NCBI RefSeq assembly: GCF_018691265.1
Contig: NW_024881321.1
Span: 18,324,698 to 18,388,697 of the forward strand
DNA: 64,000 nucleotides
Direction of reading: 5' to 3'
Origin: Tyto alba
Taxonomy: Eukaryota; Chordata; Aves; Strigiformes; Tytonidae
Of the stretch, positions 37,001 to 48,300 are shown piece after piece. A program made the translations under genes and the position numbers. The number at the start of each line of letters is the position of its first letter. Position 1 is the first letter of the stretch. Under the pieces are notes generated by a model. The model ran no database searches. It saw only the letters and a list, made by a program, of their open reading frames with translations, and was not told the DNA's origin.

Positions 37001-39086
37001 CTATAAATAAAAAAAATCCATAATGATGTTTAATATAATTTGATCAGCAGATGCAGATACATAACGAAAACAAAATGTGCTCACATCTGACAGAGAATAT
37101 AATCTATTTGTCAACCTGCGATTCTGCCAGCAATTTCAGAGTCCCTAAAATTAAGGCACTGCCATATAATGGCAAGTTCTGGCCCTGCTTTTGTACTCTG
37201 GTCAGTACTCTTGTCCACAAGTAGGTACTGAAGAATCTTTAGAAAGAAGGAATGGTGTGATGTATAACTCAACACTAAAAGAACACTCTGGCATTTTAAA
37301 TTAATGAACTATAAATTAACAAATAAACTGAGATGACTTATCAGCCCAGGAGAGCTTGCCAAAACATTTTCCCATTTTCTAAAGAAAATAAATAAAAAGA
37401 AAGAAAAACCCACATACCTCTCAAATTCAAGAATGTAGTTTATTCTCTAAATATATTTAAAAATAAAAAAAAAAGTAGAGGAGGCAAAGCAGTTATTTGC
37501 AACTGAAAAACCACAAATCATTTTCTTTTAAAAGCACCTACCAGGGAAAATGACCGCATCGAATTCACTAGCTTTCAGTTCGGACAAATCCTGAATGTTT
37601 CCTCTTGCCAATCTGGCACTTTCAACTAACACATTTCTCTTCTCTTCTGTTGGACTTCCTTTTAGGTGATTGACTACATCCCTTTGCTCAATATTGGGGG
37701 CAAATATCTTCACCTGCAATACAGAGATGAAGTAATTTTGCAAATGTAAACAGAACTCATACATATCGGTCACAATAAATATCACGTAATGAAAACAGGT
37801 TTTGTTCCTGAAGCTTCTTATTCAAGAGAAGTGGATCCCACAGGATGGATTTATCGCATTAATTACCTAAAGCAACAAGCGATATATTAGGACGGGCAAA
37901 CCTGGCCATCCGCCCCACCCTATTCCTGCAGCTTTTTGACAGGAGTGCATTCTTAGGCCAACATTAAGCTTACTGATTTTGCCATGGCCTGCCTTCCCTC
38001 TGCAGATAACCCCAAGGACAAACAGAGCACCGCAATTTATACCAGCAGCCTTACTGGACACACACTGGAGTCTGCAGAAAGGCTGCTCTTAACTGTTACA
38101 GGATCAGAGTGCTAAAAGAGTTTTACAAAAAAGTTTGAAAGATAAAGATGCAAACCTTATAAGCATTTCCAGTCCAGACATCACTCAGTTTCTTAAAAGA
38201 CTGGTAGCAGGAAGGAAAAACAAAATGTAGAAGACCATCTTGTGGTTAAGCACGAAAGGGAAAGCTGCCTCAAAAATTATAAAATAATGAAAGGTGTATC
38301 GCAGGGGCTGTTTTCACATATCTTGTTTGATGCTTGCTTTGCAAACTTCTCAGAGCTTGTTGCTTAATTTGAGAGAGGGCAATGCTAAGTAAGGGGGTTG
38401 TGTTGTTACCATCACACACCCGAGTGGAGCTTCTGCCATCTGAAGCCACACACAGGACCAAGGCCCAACCTCACATCCCAGTCCCGGCTTCTCCCACGAC
38501 TCCCAGTTACTGAAAATACCCAGAAACAGCTGGCTGAAAACAAGCAGGGGAAGCCGAGAGGGGGCGAGTGCCTGACTTCTGCAAAACGCGTCCCGGAAGC
38601 AGATGAAGAATTTTAACCGAGCTCCATCTTCGGCTCCTGCTGCCGGGTTCGGCCACCCGCATGCGACCGCTGCTCCTGTCAGGGGACACTCACGTCTCTG
38701 GGGAGGGGGGGTGAATAAAGAGAAGGGAAGGGACGGCGTAAGGAGAAAGGTTATGGCTGAACAGGCTTTGCAGCGTGCAGCAGCGGGGAAAAGAAGGGCA
38801 GCAGGAGGGGCTCCGATCCCCAAAACAGCGGGAGGCACAGGGCGGGGGGCCCGAGGGGCGCGAAGAGACGGCGGACACACACACACACAGACACACCCCC
38901 ACCCACCCACCTCCACCCGCCCGGAGCCGCTTACAGGCGGCTCCACATCCACCGAGCGGGGCCCCGCCACCCTCCTACCTCCGCGCCCCCGCGGCTGAGG
39001 TGCACCAGCGCCGCCGAGGCTTCGTGAATCTCGCTGCCGTCGAAGACGCCGCAGCCGGCGAGAACGAGGGCCACCCGCTTGCCCAT
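33858..39086 (-). CDS. GATD3: ES1/ElbB family protein, GATD3-like (glutamine amidotransferase-like class 1), four exons
   Basis: Coding exons on the minus strand are 39086-38979, 37713-37542, 35639-35435 and 34050-33858. Introns are GT/AG and phases (0, 1, 2) join to 225 codons plus TGA. The N-terminus [20 protein letters not shown] is the ES1/ElbB signature (bacterial Elb[15 protein letters not shown]). The middle has [16 protein letters not shown] and the nucleophile-elbow region [14 protein letters not shown], and the end resembles human GATD3 ([16 protein letters not shown]). ElbB of E. coli (217 residues) has reported glyoxalase activity; the animal protein's reaction is not settled. Human GATD3 carries a mitochondrial transit peptide. 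Here an in-frame TGA lies 33 bases before the ATG, so the protein starts at the domain itself and is probably cytosolic. The symbol marks the family; it could be a separate avian paralog. Confidence 0.9.
35121..35145. repeat. Inverted repeat with 9-base arms
   Basis: ATCATATCT and AGATATGAT are perfect reverse complements separated by 7 bases. A partial direct copy of the left arm precedes it at about 35105-35114. Confidence 0.8.
35435..35639 (-). CDS. GATD3: ES1/GATD3-like coding exon 3 (nucleophile elbow)
   Basis: 205 bases, starting after TTTTTTAG with GGFGVAKNL and containing [17 protein letters not shown]. The second Cys is where class 1 amidotransferase-like proteins place their nucleophile. 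Donor is GGAAG|GTAAGA. Confidence 0.92.
36804..36816 (-). promoter_or_regulatory. Candidate CTCF-binding motif
   Basis: On the minus strand CCAGCAGAGGGAG fits the CTCF core with one mismatch near its end. It lies in an intron of the ES1-like gene. Motif evidence only. Confidence 0.35.
37542..37713 (-). CDS. GATD3: ES1/GATD3-like coding exon 2
   Basis: 172 bases, acceptor TTGCAG and donor CCTG|GTAGGT. Encodes [19 protein letters not shown] through FDAVIFP, conserved in the family. Confidence 0.92.
38875..38914. repeat. (AC)7 and CCCA microsatellite
   Basis: Seven AC units, an interruption, then CCCA-rich repeats inside the CpG island. It creates apparent Thr/His-rich or Cys/Val-rich peptides in shadow ORFs. 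Confidence 0.9.
38979..39086 (-). CDS. GATD3: ES1/GATD3-like coding exon 1
   Basis: 36 codons from an ATG in a strong Kozak context (GCCGCCATGG) to the donor GAG|GTAGGA. The in-frame stop at 39117-39119 rules out an N-terminal extension within this exon. Confidence 0.9.
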
Positions 39087-40379
39087 GGCGGCCGCCCGTC
39101 CGCGGCGAACCGTCCCTCACAGGGATCGCTGTCCCTGCGCCTGCGCGCTGGGCGCCGGCGCGGCCGCCATCTTGCGGGTCCGACCCCGGGGCTTCTGGCA
39201 GGTGGAGGGGTTCGGGCCGGGCTTCCCCCCGCAGCCCGTAGCCTGAGGGGCTGGCACGTCGCAGGCGGTTTTTTGCTAGGTGCTCCACCGCTTTCCTACA
39301 AAATGTAGGTGAGGATGGGATTTAGATGTCAGGGGGAAAGCTGGAGGGAGGGAGGGAGGAAGGGGAAAAAATAATTAGATATGCCTTTAGTTTTAAACGA
39401 AACAGGCGCATTTTCAGTCTCATTTATTTTCTGGCCTGCTTGCTGCAGTGGAGCGGTAAGGCATGAAAGGTGCTGTGTGGTGACACTGGTAGTGTTGCGC
39501 ATCGGAATTCCTGTAACTTGCCTGGAAGTTGCCCTTCTTCCAGCAGTACCTTGCAGAGGTCCAGCAGCATAGATGTGAGGTTGTTTTTTTCTTTACACAT
39601 AGGACTATAATGGTATAATGAATATACTGTTTTGAAAGCCAGGAAATGTGGAGTTTGGGTAGAGGCCAGCAGTATTGCTGGGTCCTGATGCTGTGTGTTT
39701 CAGTGATACCCTTTCTCATAAGACCATGTAGCCCTTTTGGCTCCCTTAACGTCATATTGTGTTCCAATGAGTGGTTCCATATTGACAGGAAAAACAGAGT
39801 TTCTTTGGAAAACCAGTATTTCTTCTTTCGTTCACTCCCAGGTTAGTCGTTAAGGCATTGCCCTAGGGAACCAAAGGGCTTCCTTGGGCCAAGGTAGACA
39901 TTCATCTCTAGTCTTCTTACCATTGTGCACACAAATACCACACCAGAGACCAGTTGTATTTAATTTTAGCAAGATCTCTCAGCTCTTGGTCCTTCATTTT
40001 TCATGAGCTGCTTCCCTTATTATAAGAAACTTGTGCTTAATAACAACAACCTTTACTTTTACTGGACCAGAGGACCAGGAGTCTGTGCGGGATGATGGAT
40101 AAGGAGATTCTTGAACAGGAAAGGGGCAAGATAGTGAAAATCCCTGCTTTAGGGCAGAACTGAGAGTCTCCAGAACTGGAATCCTACTGGAGTTCTCCTC
40201 ATGCTTGAGAGCTAGGAAGATGCTGTTTGGAAGGAGCTTAAGTTCAATGCATATTTGGAAATAAAAGTGGAGTCCCAAACTCTCCTGTGTGTTAGGGCCA
40301 GAGTTAGTGTTAGAGCTAGGGAACTGAGCACCTTCAGAGCTGGAATTGCCTGCTTCTTTCTGTCCTGACTTACTGGCTA

Positions 40380-41130
40380 GTCTTCCTGGATGAACCCTGG
40401 ACCTGATTTGTCAGTAATCTCATCTCCAGTCTTGTTTCTGGCTCTGTCTCTTGGGTGGACCTCAGACTCACATAGGTAGCCGTTTTTCCTGGATGGACCT
40501 TGGACTTAATTGGGATGTGTCACATCTCTGTGCTGGCTCTATAACGGCCCTGGTTCTGTGCCATGGGCTAGCTCCAGCTTGCTCATGCTTTGTCCCTGCC
40601 TTGGCTTTGTGACCTTGTCATGGCCCTCTGTGTCTGTCTTAGGTCCATATTTTCATCCCAGCTCGTGACATGTCCTTGCCCTGGCTCTGCATCACCCTGA
40701 AGTAACCCTGAGATGACTCTTCTCTGGCCTGGGACCACAACAGCAAGTAGCAACAAGAGCATTTCACAAGGAGTACGCTTCTGAAGCCAGGTCTGTGCAA
40801 GATGAGAGGAAACACCTTGATGGCAGAAGAAGCTGCTGTCAGGGTCCTGAGTGTACTGGTAGCCTTATAATTACCCCATCCAGCCTCAGCTGTGGGCTCT
40901 ACCTACACACCCTCTGGCCACGAACCCATGGGCTCCATGTAGACTTAGGCCTGGACCTCCAGACATGACCTGTGCTGTAGGTGTGCACGTCCAGTCCTCT
41001 TTCCTGCTGTCCTGACATACAGGTTGGTCTTCCTGCACAGCCTGTGAACCTATGCTGCAGGCGGCCCTACCTTCAGTCCTGCCTCCTGGATGGACCTTGG
41101 ACACTTACTATAGGTAGTCCTGGGCTTGAC
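40380..41130 (+). repeat. Degenerate repeat with TGGATGGACCTTGGAC-like units
   Basis: Related copies begin at about 40387, 40453, 40488 and 41086. Two of them continue similarly into ACTNACATAGGTAG-like sequence (40465-40480, 41100-41117). The region is pyrimidine- and CTGG-rich. It may be a decayed minisatellite or an unrecognised transposon. Confidence 0.5.
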
Positions 41131-41605
41131 TCTACCGTGCTGTCTGGGGCTGTTGCTGGATCCAGCCATTACACATACCTGTTCTCATTCAGTAACTTCG
41201 GGACTGCATTGTGGTCACTGAGGTCACTGCCCTTGTCTGCACCATGGTCACCTCTGCTCCTGGCTCATCCTCCCTTGCAAAGCAGCCCTACTCCTGCTGC
41301 TCCCTGACACCCCTACAGCTAGCACAAATTACAAAATTTACCTGACTTCACATAAACGTGTATCTGGAGTGGGGAAGAGGATTCACTGCTCTGCTATGTG
41401 GCAGCATCAGAGTTAAGGTGCCAGGGCAGGGCGAGGGCTGGCTGCTCCCAAGGGGGGCCGAGCATAACAGGACAAGGGGAGGCAGGTGCCTCACCAGCCT
41501 GGCCCCAGTCGTACCCTCCCTGAGCAAGGTGAGCAGGACAAGGTGAGCTCTGGTGACAGCAGTGAGTTTCCACCAAGGGTCTGATCACTAGGCAGGTCCA
41601 CAGCG

Positions 41606-42487
41606 ATGGGGCAGATCCAAGGCCGAGCTGGGATAACAGATACATGGGTCAGGGTCTGCATCAATGGGGTACAGGGCTGGGCCCAGGTGTGGCTGCAGTG
41701 TAGCTCAGGTAGGAGGCAAGAGCCTTGGCTTAAAAGCAGCTCCACAGAAAAGGCACAGGGAGCCCCTCCTGAGGTGCCTCAGCAGAGCAGAAGCAGTTTC
41801 TGGCTTTCCTCACTACAGTTCTTATCTGACCTTGAGCCACCAAGTACATACCCTGAAGGGGAGAGAGCGCACACTGTCCCCTTCAGGCTTCAATGCGTTG
41901 AATTACAGCTCTGCCCCAGACCCCAACCCTTTTACTACTGCTCAGGATTTGAGAAAGATGTTTTCTCTAGTGGAAATCCTGCTCTGAAGGGCCTTAGTTG
42001 CTTAACAATAGATTCTGAGATTAGCTTAAATTTGACTGGGATAGCTCTGTATTTCACAGACTGCATCCAGTTGACTCATCGATTCACTTATCCCTACCCT
42101 GCAGCAGATCCCAGAGAGTCACTCTCAGCTCAAACTTGTGATGAACTTCATCTGCATCCTTATCCCAGCCCGAATCCTATCTCTCAGGCTTCAGCAGAGC
42201 CCATCTGGAATTCCAGCTTGGAAAGAAAAAATTTCCCTCGCTTCCTAGGCTGCCAGACGAAGCAGCGGCTGCCCTGCAGTCCCAAATGCCCACTGAACTG
42301 CACATCTCTCCTGAGCACAGCCCTCATCCTAACTCTCAGGGTTGAGGAGGACCTGAGGGGAACCCTTAGCCCTACCTTACACAGTCACAAAGCCCAGCCA
42401 TTCTCCTTTCCTGTAGAAAAAGACACGGCTTTCTCCCACCCCAACTCACCGTTGCGGTTGCACCTCAGGCTACGTAGCAGAGTATAG
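41606..42487 (+). other. Unexplained 293-codon ORF
   Basis: This is the longest frame in the window not explained by a known exon. The peptide is rich in Ser, Pro, Leu and Gln, with no signal peptide, transmembrane run or domain I recognise. The region is moderately GC-rich and poor in stop trinucleotides, which favours chance ORFs. No supporting splice sites, Kozak ATG or repeat protein was found. I regard coding as unlikely but not excluded. Confidence 0.2.
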
Positions 42488-44796
42488 GTGCAGAGGAGTC
42501 CTGTATCTGGCTCCTTTTTTCAAGATGTCTTTCACTCCCCTCAGAGGCAGGGAGGAAGGACTGGGTTCAATATGACTTCAGGTAATGTTTGTGTTTCTCA
42601 GTGTGTATCCAGCTAATGTATGCCAGTGTGAGCATAAAAAAACCCCCTATGTGAGCAGTAAAACTGCCAGCTGTGTAGTTTTGTCTGCTGCCATCCATAT
42701 ATATAACCGTAGTTTTCTTACTGAATGTCACATTGCCAGTATGTAGGCTGGCAGATGTGCAGCTGAGGGTGTAAGCACCATTCAGAGAAGCTCATTTTTG
42801 TGAGATAGGAGCTGTTACTTCAGGTTCAACAGCCTCTTTGCTGTGACTGTTACAGTGTGATGACTCACACAGATGTTCAGAAGCAAACTAGCTGTTCAAA
42901 ATCCTAACTTTTGGCTGCAGCAGCAGGGTTTGTTTTCCCCTTTCTCTCTGTTGCTTCTATCCTGTTACTCTCAAGGGCAGAGACGGAGAAGGTACTTGTT
43001 TATAATGGGAAACCACTGGGAGGCTTCATCATTGTTTCAGCAAAATGTTCGGTTTTCACTAATCAAAAGAAAATAATCCAGGAAATGAGAAAAAAATGGG
43101 AAGCCAGTCAACTCCAGAAGTTGATCTTTGTAACCTGTCTCAGTCTTTTCTCTAAGCCTGCTAGTGGACAAAGATGAAGATCAGCTCTGTGGGTTTATAA
43201 AGGGCACTTTGACATGTTTCTGGATAATAACACAGCTGCTGACTCAGAAATTGCTGGCATGTGAGCTTTTTAGCTCAAGTATATTTATTCACAAATGTAT
43301 TAGTCATTTATTTTCCATGTTAAAATATGTTTCACGATATAGCTTAGGTTGTATGAGAAGAAAAAACAGCACTGTGCTGCAAAAGTTTCCTATGGGATGC
43401 AATGAAGTGAGATACAAAAATGCTAAAAAAAAAAAAAATCAACAGCTTTGCCATCTTAGTCATTTGACCCATCATGTTCAGCTACCACAGCAGTGCCTGA
43501 ATGGAGACTTAGTAGTCCAAACTGCAAACATATGCTGAGCCAGGACTAAGAACCAGTTGATACTGTATTTCTAGTTTGGCTAGCAAGCAGTTACGGCACC
43601 TTCATTATGTCATTTCATTTTCCTGCATCCTGGTTTCGTAGAAGGGATGAATTATGCTTCCCTTATGTCATAAAGCACTTCCAGAGTTACACATTAAAAT
43701 CTCTAAAACTAGAAGTTATGGCTATGTTCCACACAAACACATACTTTTTTGACCAGATGAAAGAACTGCCATCTTGTACTATGCTCAAGCTAGGAAACAC
43801 ACATGAGTAATAGCACACTTTATTTTATAAAGAACAAAACCAGAGCTTTACTTTAAAGCAGACACAAATAACATGCATGAGATGAAAATGAAATATGGAA
43901 AGGTAGGTACATATAGATTATATATACATGCATGAAATTGACGTATAGTGCTGAATGGCATGGATTTTAAAGATAAGCAGTATAGAATCAGGAAGCAATG
44001 AAGTGAGAATCAGAAATGTTGCTGAAATAAAAGATTTTAAATAGCTGTGCCATCTTACGGTTTTCTGAACCAACATTACCGAAAATGATATTCAGCAGCC
44101 TATCCAGCATTTTTATGTAGGATGCAGGGTTTTCCAGTTCTCCAGTTTTGTCTGAATATAGCCTAGTGTAATGCTGACTAGAGAACTGACTAGAGATTGT
44201 TCTATAGGGGCTCATATGCATTGAACCGGCATATTTTTCTGGCTCCTGATAGTCAAAAGTCCACAGCACAGTTATTATTTACCCAGTGAGTAGCACACAC
44301 CAGCGCTTTCACTGCTGATGCCAACTACCAAACTTAGCCTTCTGGACTCTGATGCCAGCATAGCTGGTTTTGAATTCTACAGAGCTGGAAGAAGCAGTGT
44401 TTAGTGCAGAGATGCTGCTGGCAAACCTGCCCTCACTGTTTCTCTCAGCCAGATTTCATCTTAAAGATGGTTCTCTCTATTGTTGTAAGAACAAGAGAAT
44501 CAACTGATATATAATCCCCATAAATTGTTACAACCTGAGTAAGTGTTCTGAAATGGGTGACGGATATACAAACTTGGCTTGAAGCCCTGAGAGGCTTCAG
44601 ACAGGACAGAAGAGGCTCAGGGCCGTGTGCTTTATCCCAGCAAAAGCCTTTCTGCTGCTTGGTGAGGCTTCACCTCATCCCGCCGGGTCCAGACCCCAGA
44701 GGTCATCCCTCTTGGGGGATTCGGGTTGTAAGGGTGTGTGTTTTAAAGCGGCTCCAAAGCAGTGCTTGAAACAACGTATCAGGCTGTTAAAAAAAC

Positions 44797-44824
44797 CCAA
44801 CCAACCAACCAACCAACCAACCAA
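44797..44824. repeat. (CCAA)7 microsatellite
   Basis: Seven perfect CCAA units followed by an A-rich stretch. Confidence 0.95.
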
Positions 44825-45120
44825 AAAACAACAACAAAATAAAAACACAAAAAACTTTCAGTAAATTACAAGAACGCATAGCTGTCTGGGTCCCCAGAGA
44901 ACTGAAATCGCAGTTCAGTCGAGTGACGTTTTCAAGGGATGATTCAGCACCCGGTTGTTTTTCCTCGGGAGGAGAAAAACAAAACAAAAAAACCCGAACC
45001 ACTGCGTTTGGTGAGAACGCTGGGAGTAGCACAGCGCCGTCCCCCCCCCCGCGCCCGGCGGGCCGGGCCCTCCGCGGGCCTGTGGGCCCCGTGGGCGGGG
45101 GCGGGGGCGGCCTCCTCCCG

Positions 45121-45195
45121 CCCGGCCGCCCTCAGCGCTGCCGTTCCCCGGCCCGCCCGGCCGCCCTCAGCCCGGCCGCCCTCAGCCCGGCCGCC
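45121..45195 (+). repeat. CLN5: GC-rich 15-base repeats abutting the CLN5 start
   Basis: CCCGGCCGCCCTCAG occurs at 45121-45135, 45156-45170 and 45171-45185, with a partial fourth copy (45186-45195) that supplies the Kozak GCCGCC before the ATG. Copy number could vary between individuals or species and would change the 5' UTR. Confidence 0.85.
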
Positions 45196-45317
45196 ATGGG
45201 CGCCGCCCGCCGCCGCCCGCTGCCGCCGCTGCTGCCGCTGCTGCTGGCGGCGGCGTGGGGGCCGTGTTTCCCGGAGGGGCTACGCTCCCCGCCGCGGCGG
45301 TGGCCGGTGCCTTACAG
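45196..45317 (+). CDS. CLN5: CLN5 coding exon 1 (signal peptide)
   Basis: Encodes MGAARRR, a run of Leu/Pro/Ala forming the signal peptide, and RWPVPY, ending at TTACAG|GTGAGT in phase 2. The RWPVPY segment precedes [12 protein letters not shown] as in mammals. Confidence 0.9.
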
Positions 45318-48300
45318 GTGAGTGAGGCGGCCCTGGCTGCTGCGCCTAACCGCCCGCTTCCCCCTCCCCCTCCTCCTCCGCCACGGCGCCTCGGCTTTCC
45401 CTTTGTTTCGTTTGTGCCTTTAATTTTCAGACTGAAATATTTTCCCCCTTTTCCATCACGGAGCTATTTGTCATTTATACGATGTTCGGTGTGTTCAGTG
45501 GTAAGGGGGGCGAGTGCCTCGGCCCTGGCCTAGCGCTGCGGCAAGGTTGCCGCCTCCGGGAATGACTGCCTTTGCCTTAAAGATGCTCCTTTAATTCCAG
45601 TTTCAGCAAAAAAAAAGTTGCAATGAGGAAGTCAGGTTGCGATTTTTTTTTTTTTTTTTTTAAATTGAGCTGTGCATCATACTTCTGTTCATGATAAATG
45701 AAATAATATACAATCCCACTTACAGCTCCGGAGCTGCCTTAGCTCCAGCAGAAGACCTGGTACTGCGGGGGAAAGCAGAGCAGTGCACATTACCACATTC
45801 TGCAGAACCGGGCAGCTACGGCTTTGGTTACCCTGAGGAAATAAGCCTCTTCAGGAGAAGGGCTACACTAGCACCTGTGTTTTGTGTGGGCTTGCTGGTT
45901 CTAAAGGGAGGCATTGCACTTTAACTGCTATTTAATACACGCCTGAAGTTTTGAAAGCCTGTTGCATAATTCTTATCAGTTAAGTTTGTATCAAGTGATG
46001 CCTGAAGGAGCCAATCTTGCAGTCACGAGGTGTTGTGCAAGGCTGGGTCTCAGGAGGGTTAGAATTGGAGTACAAGTCCACCAATGCGAGGCACTCAGAA
46101 GTGTGGTGTTTTAATGCTTCTTAACATGCTTGTTACCTTCTTGTCACGAGCAAGGTGCAGTGGGAGAGGAAATTGAAAATGTGAGGTGTGCAGTTTAGAA
46201 ACAGGGCTTAAATGTGTGTCTGGCATAAATCTTTGTTTTCTAACTGTGTGGGTTTTTCCAGCTTTACTCTTTTTTTTTTTTTTTTTTTTTTTTTTCTTCT
46301 TTTCCCTGTGGACAAAATAAAGGCAGACATGCTGAAGTACCCAGCAAGCTTGGATAAGAAGTCCACAGGGAAAAACCAGCCGTGTCTCAACAGGGCTGCT
46401 GCCCTTACTATGGCTCAGGAAGTCCCGTGTCCTTGAGTCATGTCACGGCAGGGGTAATCGTGCCATTCAGTAGCCGTGGGCAACTGCGTGTGTTAGACTG
46501 TCAGGCTGTGCCCTGGGCAAGCTGTGTACACCAGACTGTCTTGGTAACAAGAATATAGGAACCTTGTTTTAAGTGAAATGCTGTGAGTGAATCTGAATGA
46601 AATTGGGAAAGGAAGACTTCTTAGGAAGGTTTTTTGCTGTTTGTATATAACGTGGTACATAAGGAGATCAGGTCTTCAGTTTTTGAGGTTTAATAGGAAC
46701 GATGAATGGAAACAGTGATCCTAGCTGGGTTCTTAGACCTCTTTATCTAAATTAGCATAGAGGAATGGAATATTTCTTTCTGATATTGTCAATATTGTAG
46801 AGTAAAAATAGCTCCATCTGGGGAGCCCTTACTATAGAATAGTTTCACAGAGCAAACTGGTCAATCGCTTGTAGACAAACTGTTAGGAGAATATTTTTGA
46901 GGCAGGTTTCCAACTGTTGTCTACCCGGCATCTATGTGTCTCTGATTTTATGAGTATGTCACCTTTTTTAATCTTCATCGTTTTCACTCCTTCACTATAA
47001 GTACTGTATACAACACGATTTGCATTCATGAGTCTTAAGTCCTTAAATCCTGTTCCTGCAGACGTACATCTCAGCAGCCTTGCAAACTTACGTACTCCAA
47101 GTGTTGTAGCATCTGGGTGACAGAATCTGTCTTTTGGGGGTGACTGGACACTTGAGCTCTCCTGCTCAGGCCATTAGGAAGCCATGAGACAGTTACTCCA
47201 GCCATGAAACTGTGTTTATTCTGTGTGCTTATCTCTCTGAACACAGGCGCTTTGATTACCGTCCAAAACCCGATCCTTACTGCCAAGCTCGTTACACCTT
47301 CTGCCCCACTGGCTCTGCCATTCCAGTTATGAAAGAAGAGGATGTCATCGACGTGTATCGATTACAGGCTCCAGTATGGGAATTCAAATATGGGGACCTA
47401 CTAGGACATTTGGTGAGGTGCTGTTTTTGTTTAACAAATCTATAGTGGCAAATTCAGCTGTATTCAACAGCAGGTGTCAAGAGTGGAAGCTGTAAGGTTG
47501 GGATAGGCTTGTATGGACGAGTAGTGGAGCACACAAGCTAGGCTATCTATAGGAGAGATACCCAAAGAGCAGGAAGTTTCAAACAAAACTTGCAGAATTT
47601 AGCTCAGCTGGAGAAAGAGCATGACCAGCACTGTCGGTGAGTTTGAATGTGTTCCCCCACAGAGCTGCATACTTGGAGTGTTTTGTATGCACATACCATT
47701 GTGTTTTCAGTGTCTTTTTTTTGTGTGCTAGCACTGCACCAAGAATATACATATATTTGTCCCCTTAGATTAAATGCTTGTTTAGTGTATTAACTTTTCT
47801 GCTGTTAAAAACTTAAAAATTTGTATGAACATGGGTATCTATCAGGAGCAGACAGCTAGCTGGTCAGAACGGTGGATCATGGCGAGTTGGTTGCTTTTAC
47901 AGTTCTTTCTTAAATGTTAAGATCAGTATTGAATTAAAATCTCCATTCATGGGGTCATGCAAATATGAAAGAATCTCAACTTTAGTAATAATTATAGCTA
48001 GAGCAGTAGCATACTTAAGCTTCAAAGCATGATTCCTAATGAATAAATAAATACTAGTGAACATGAAATAGCAACACCAAAACCAAGCACACAGAGTCAA
48101 AAGTGGAAATAGCTTCAAATACCATTATCTTAGTTTTTAAACTAAGGTTGAATTTATTTATTTACTCTACAGCTTTTAAAAGAAATATTTATGTCATTCC
48201 TTTTGTGGCTTTCATTACTAAGATCTGTTTTTGGTAACTAAGTTCTGCTTTTTATTTCTTTGATACCCCTGTGAGGTTAAGGATTCAAAATTAAACTTTG

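Larger units (their letters stand above)
34051..38978. other. ES1/GATD3-like introns (three)
   Basis: Introns are 34051-35434, 35640-37541 and 37714-38978. Intron 2 has an A/C-rich tract and a CTCF-like motif (36804-36816); intron 1 has the CpG island's inner half with (AC)n and CCCA repeats at 38875-38914. Intron 3 contains a 25-base inverted repeat at 35121-35145. No nested gene was recognised. Confidence 0.8.
38620..39240 (-). promoter_or_regulatory. CpG-island promoter of the ES1/GATD3-like gene
   Basis: GC- and CpG-rich sequence covers exon 1 and its flanks. Upstream of the ATG lie TGCGCCTGCGC (39136-39146), a good NRF1 motif, and GCCGCCATCTTG (39163-39174), a good YY1 motif. No TATA box is seen. 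This combination is frequent in housekeeping genes, including nuclear genes for mitochondrial proteins. Confidence 0.7.
39250..45020. other. Intergenic spacer between the ES1-like gene and CLN5
   Basis: About 5.8 kb. It contains a GGGA/GGAA repeat at 39344-39366, a degenerate internally repeated region from about 40380 to 41130, an ORF of 293 codons at 41606-42487 and a (CCAA)7 run at 44797-44824. No recognisable gene or named transposon was found. Confidence 0.6.
45020..45420 (+). promoter_or_regulatory. CLN5: CpG-island promoter of CLN5
   Basis: Very GC-rich sequence around CLN5 exon 1. GGGCGGGGGCGGGGGCGG at about 45093-45110 offers overlapping Sp1-type GC boxes about 90 bases before the ATG. 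No TATA box is visible, as expected for a housekeeping lysosomal gene. Confidence 0.7.

Noticed and set aside
38350..39288. 312-codon minus-strand ORF over the ES1-like exon 1
   Set aside because: It is in a different frame from the ES1 signature and is rich in Arg, Gly and Pro from base composition; the spliced ES1 frame explains the locus.
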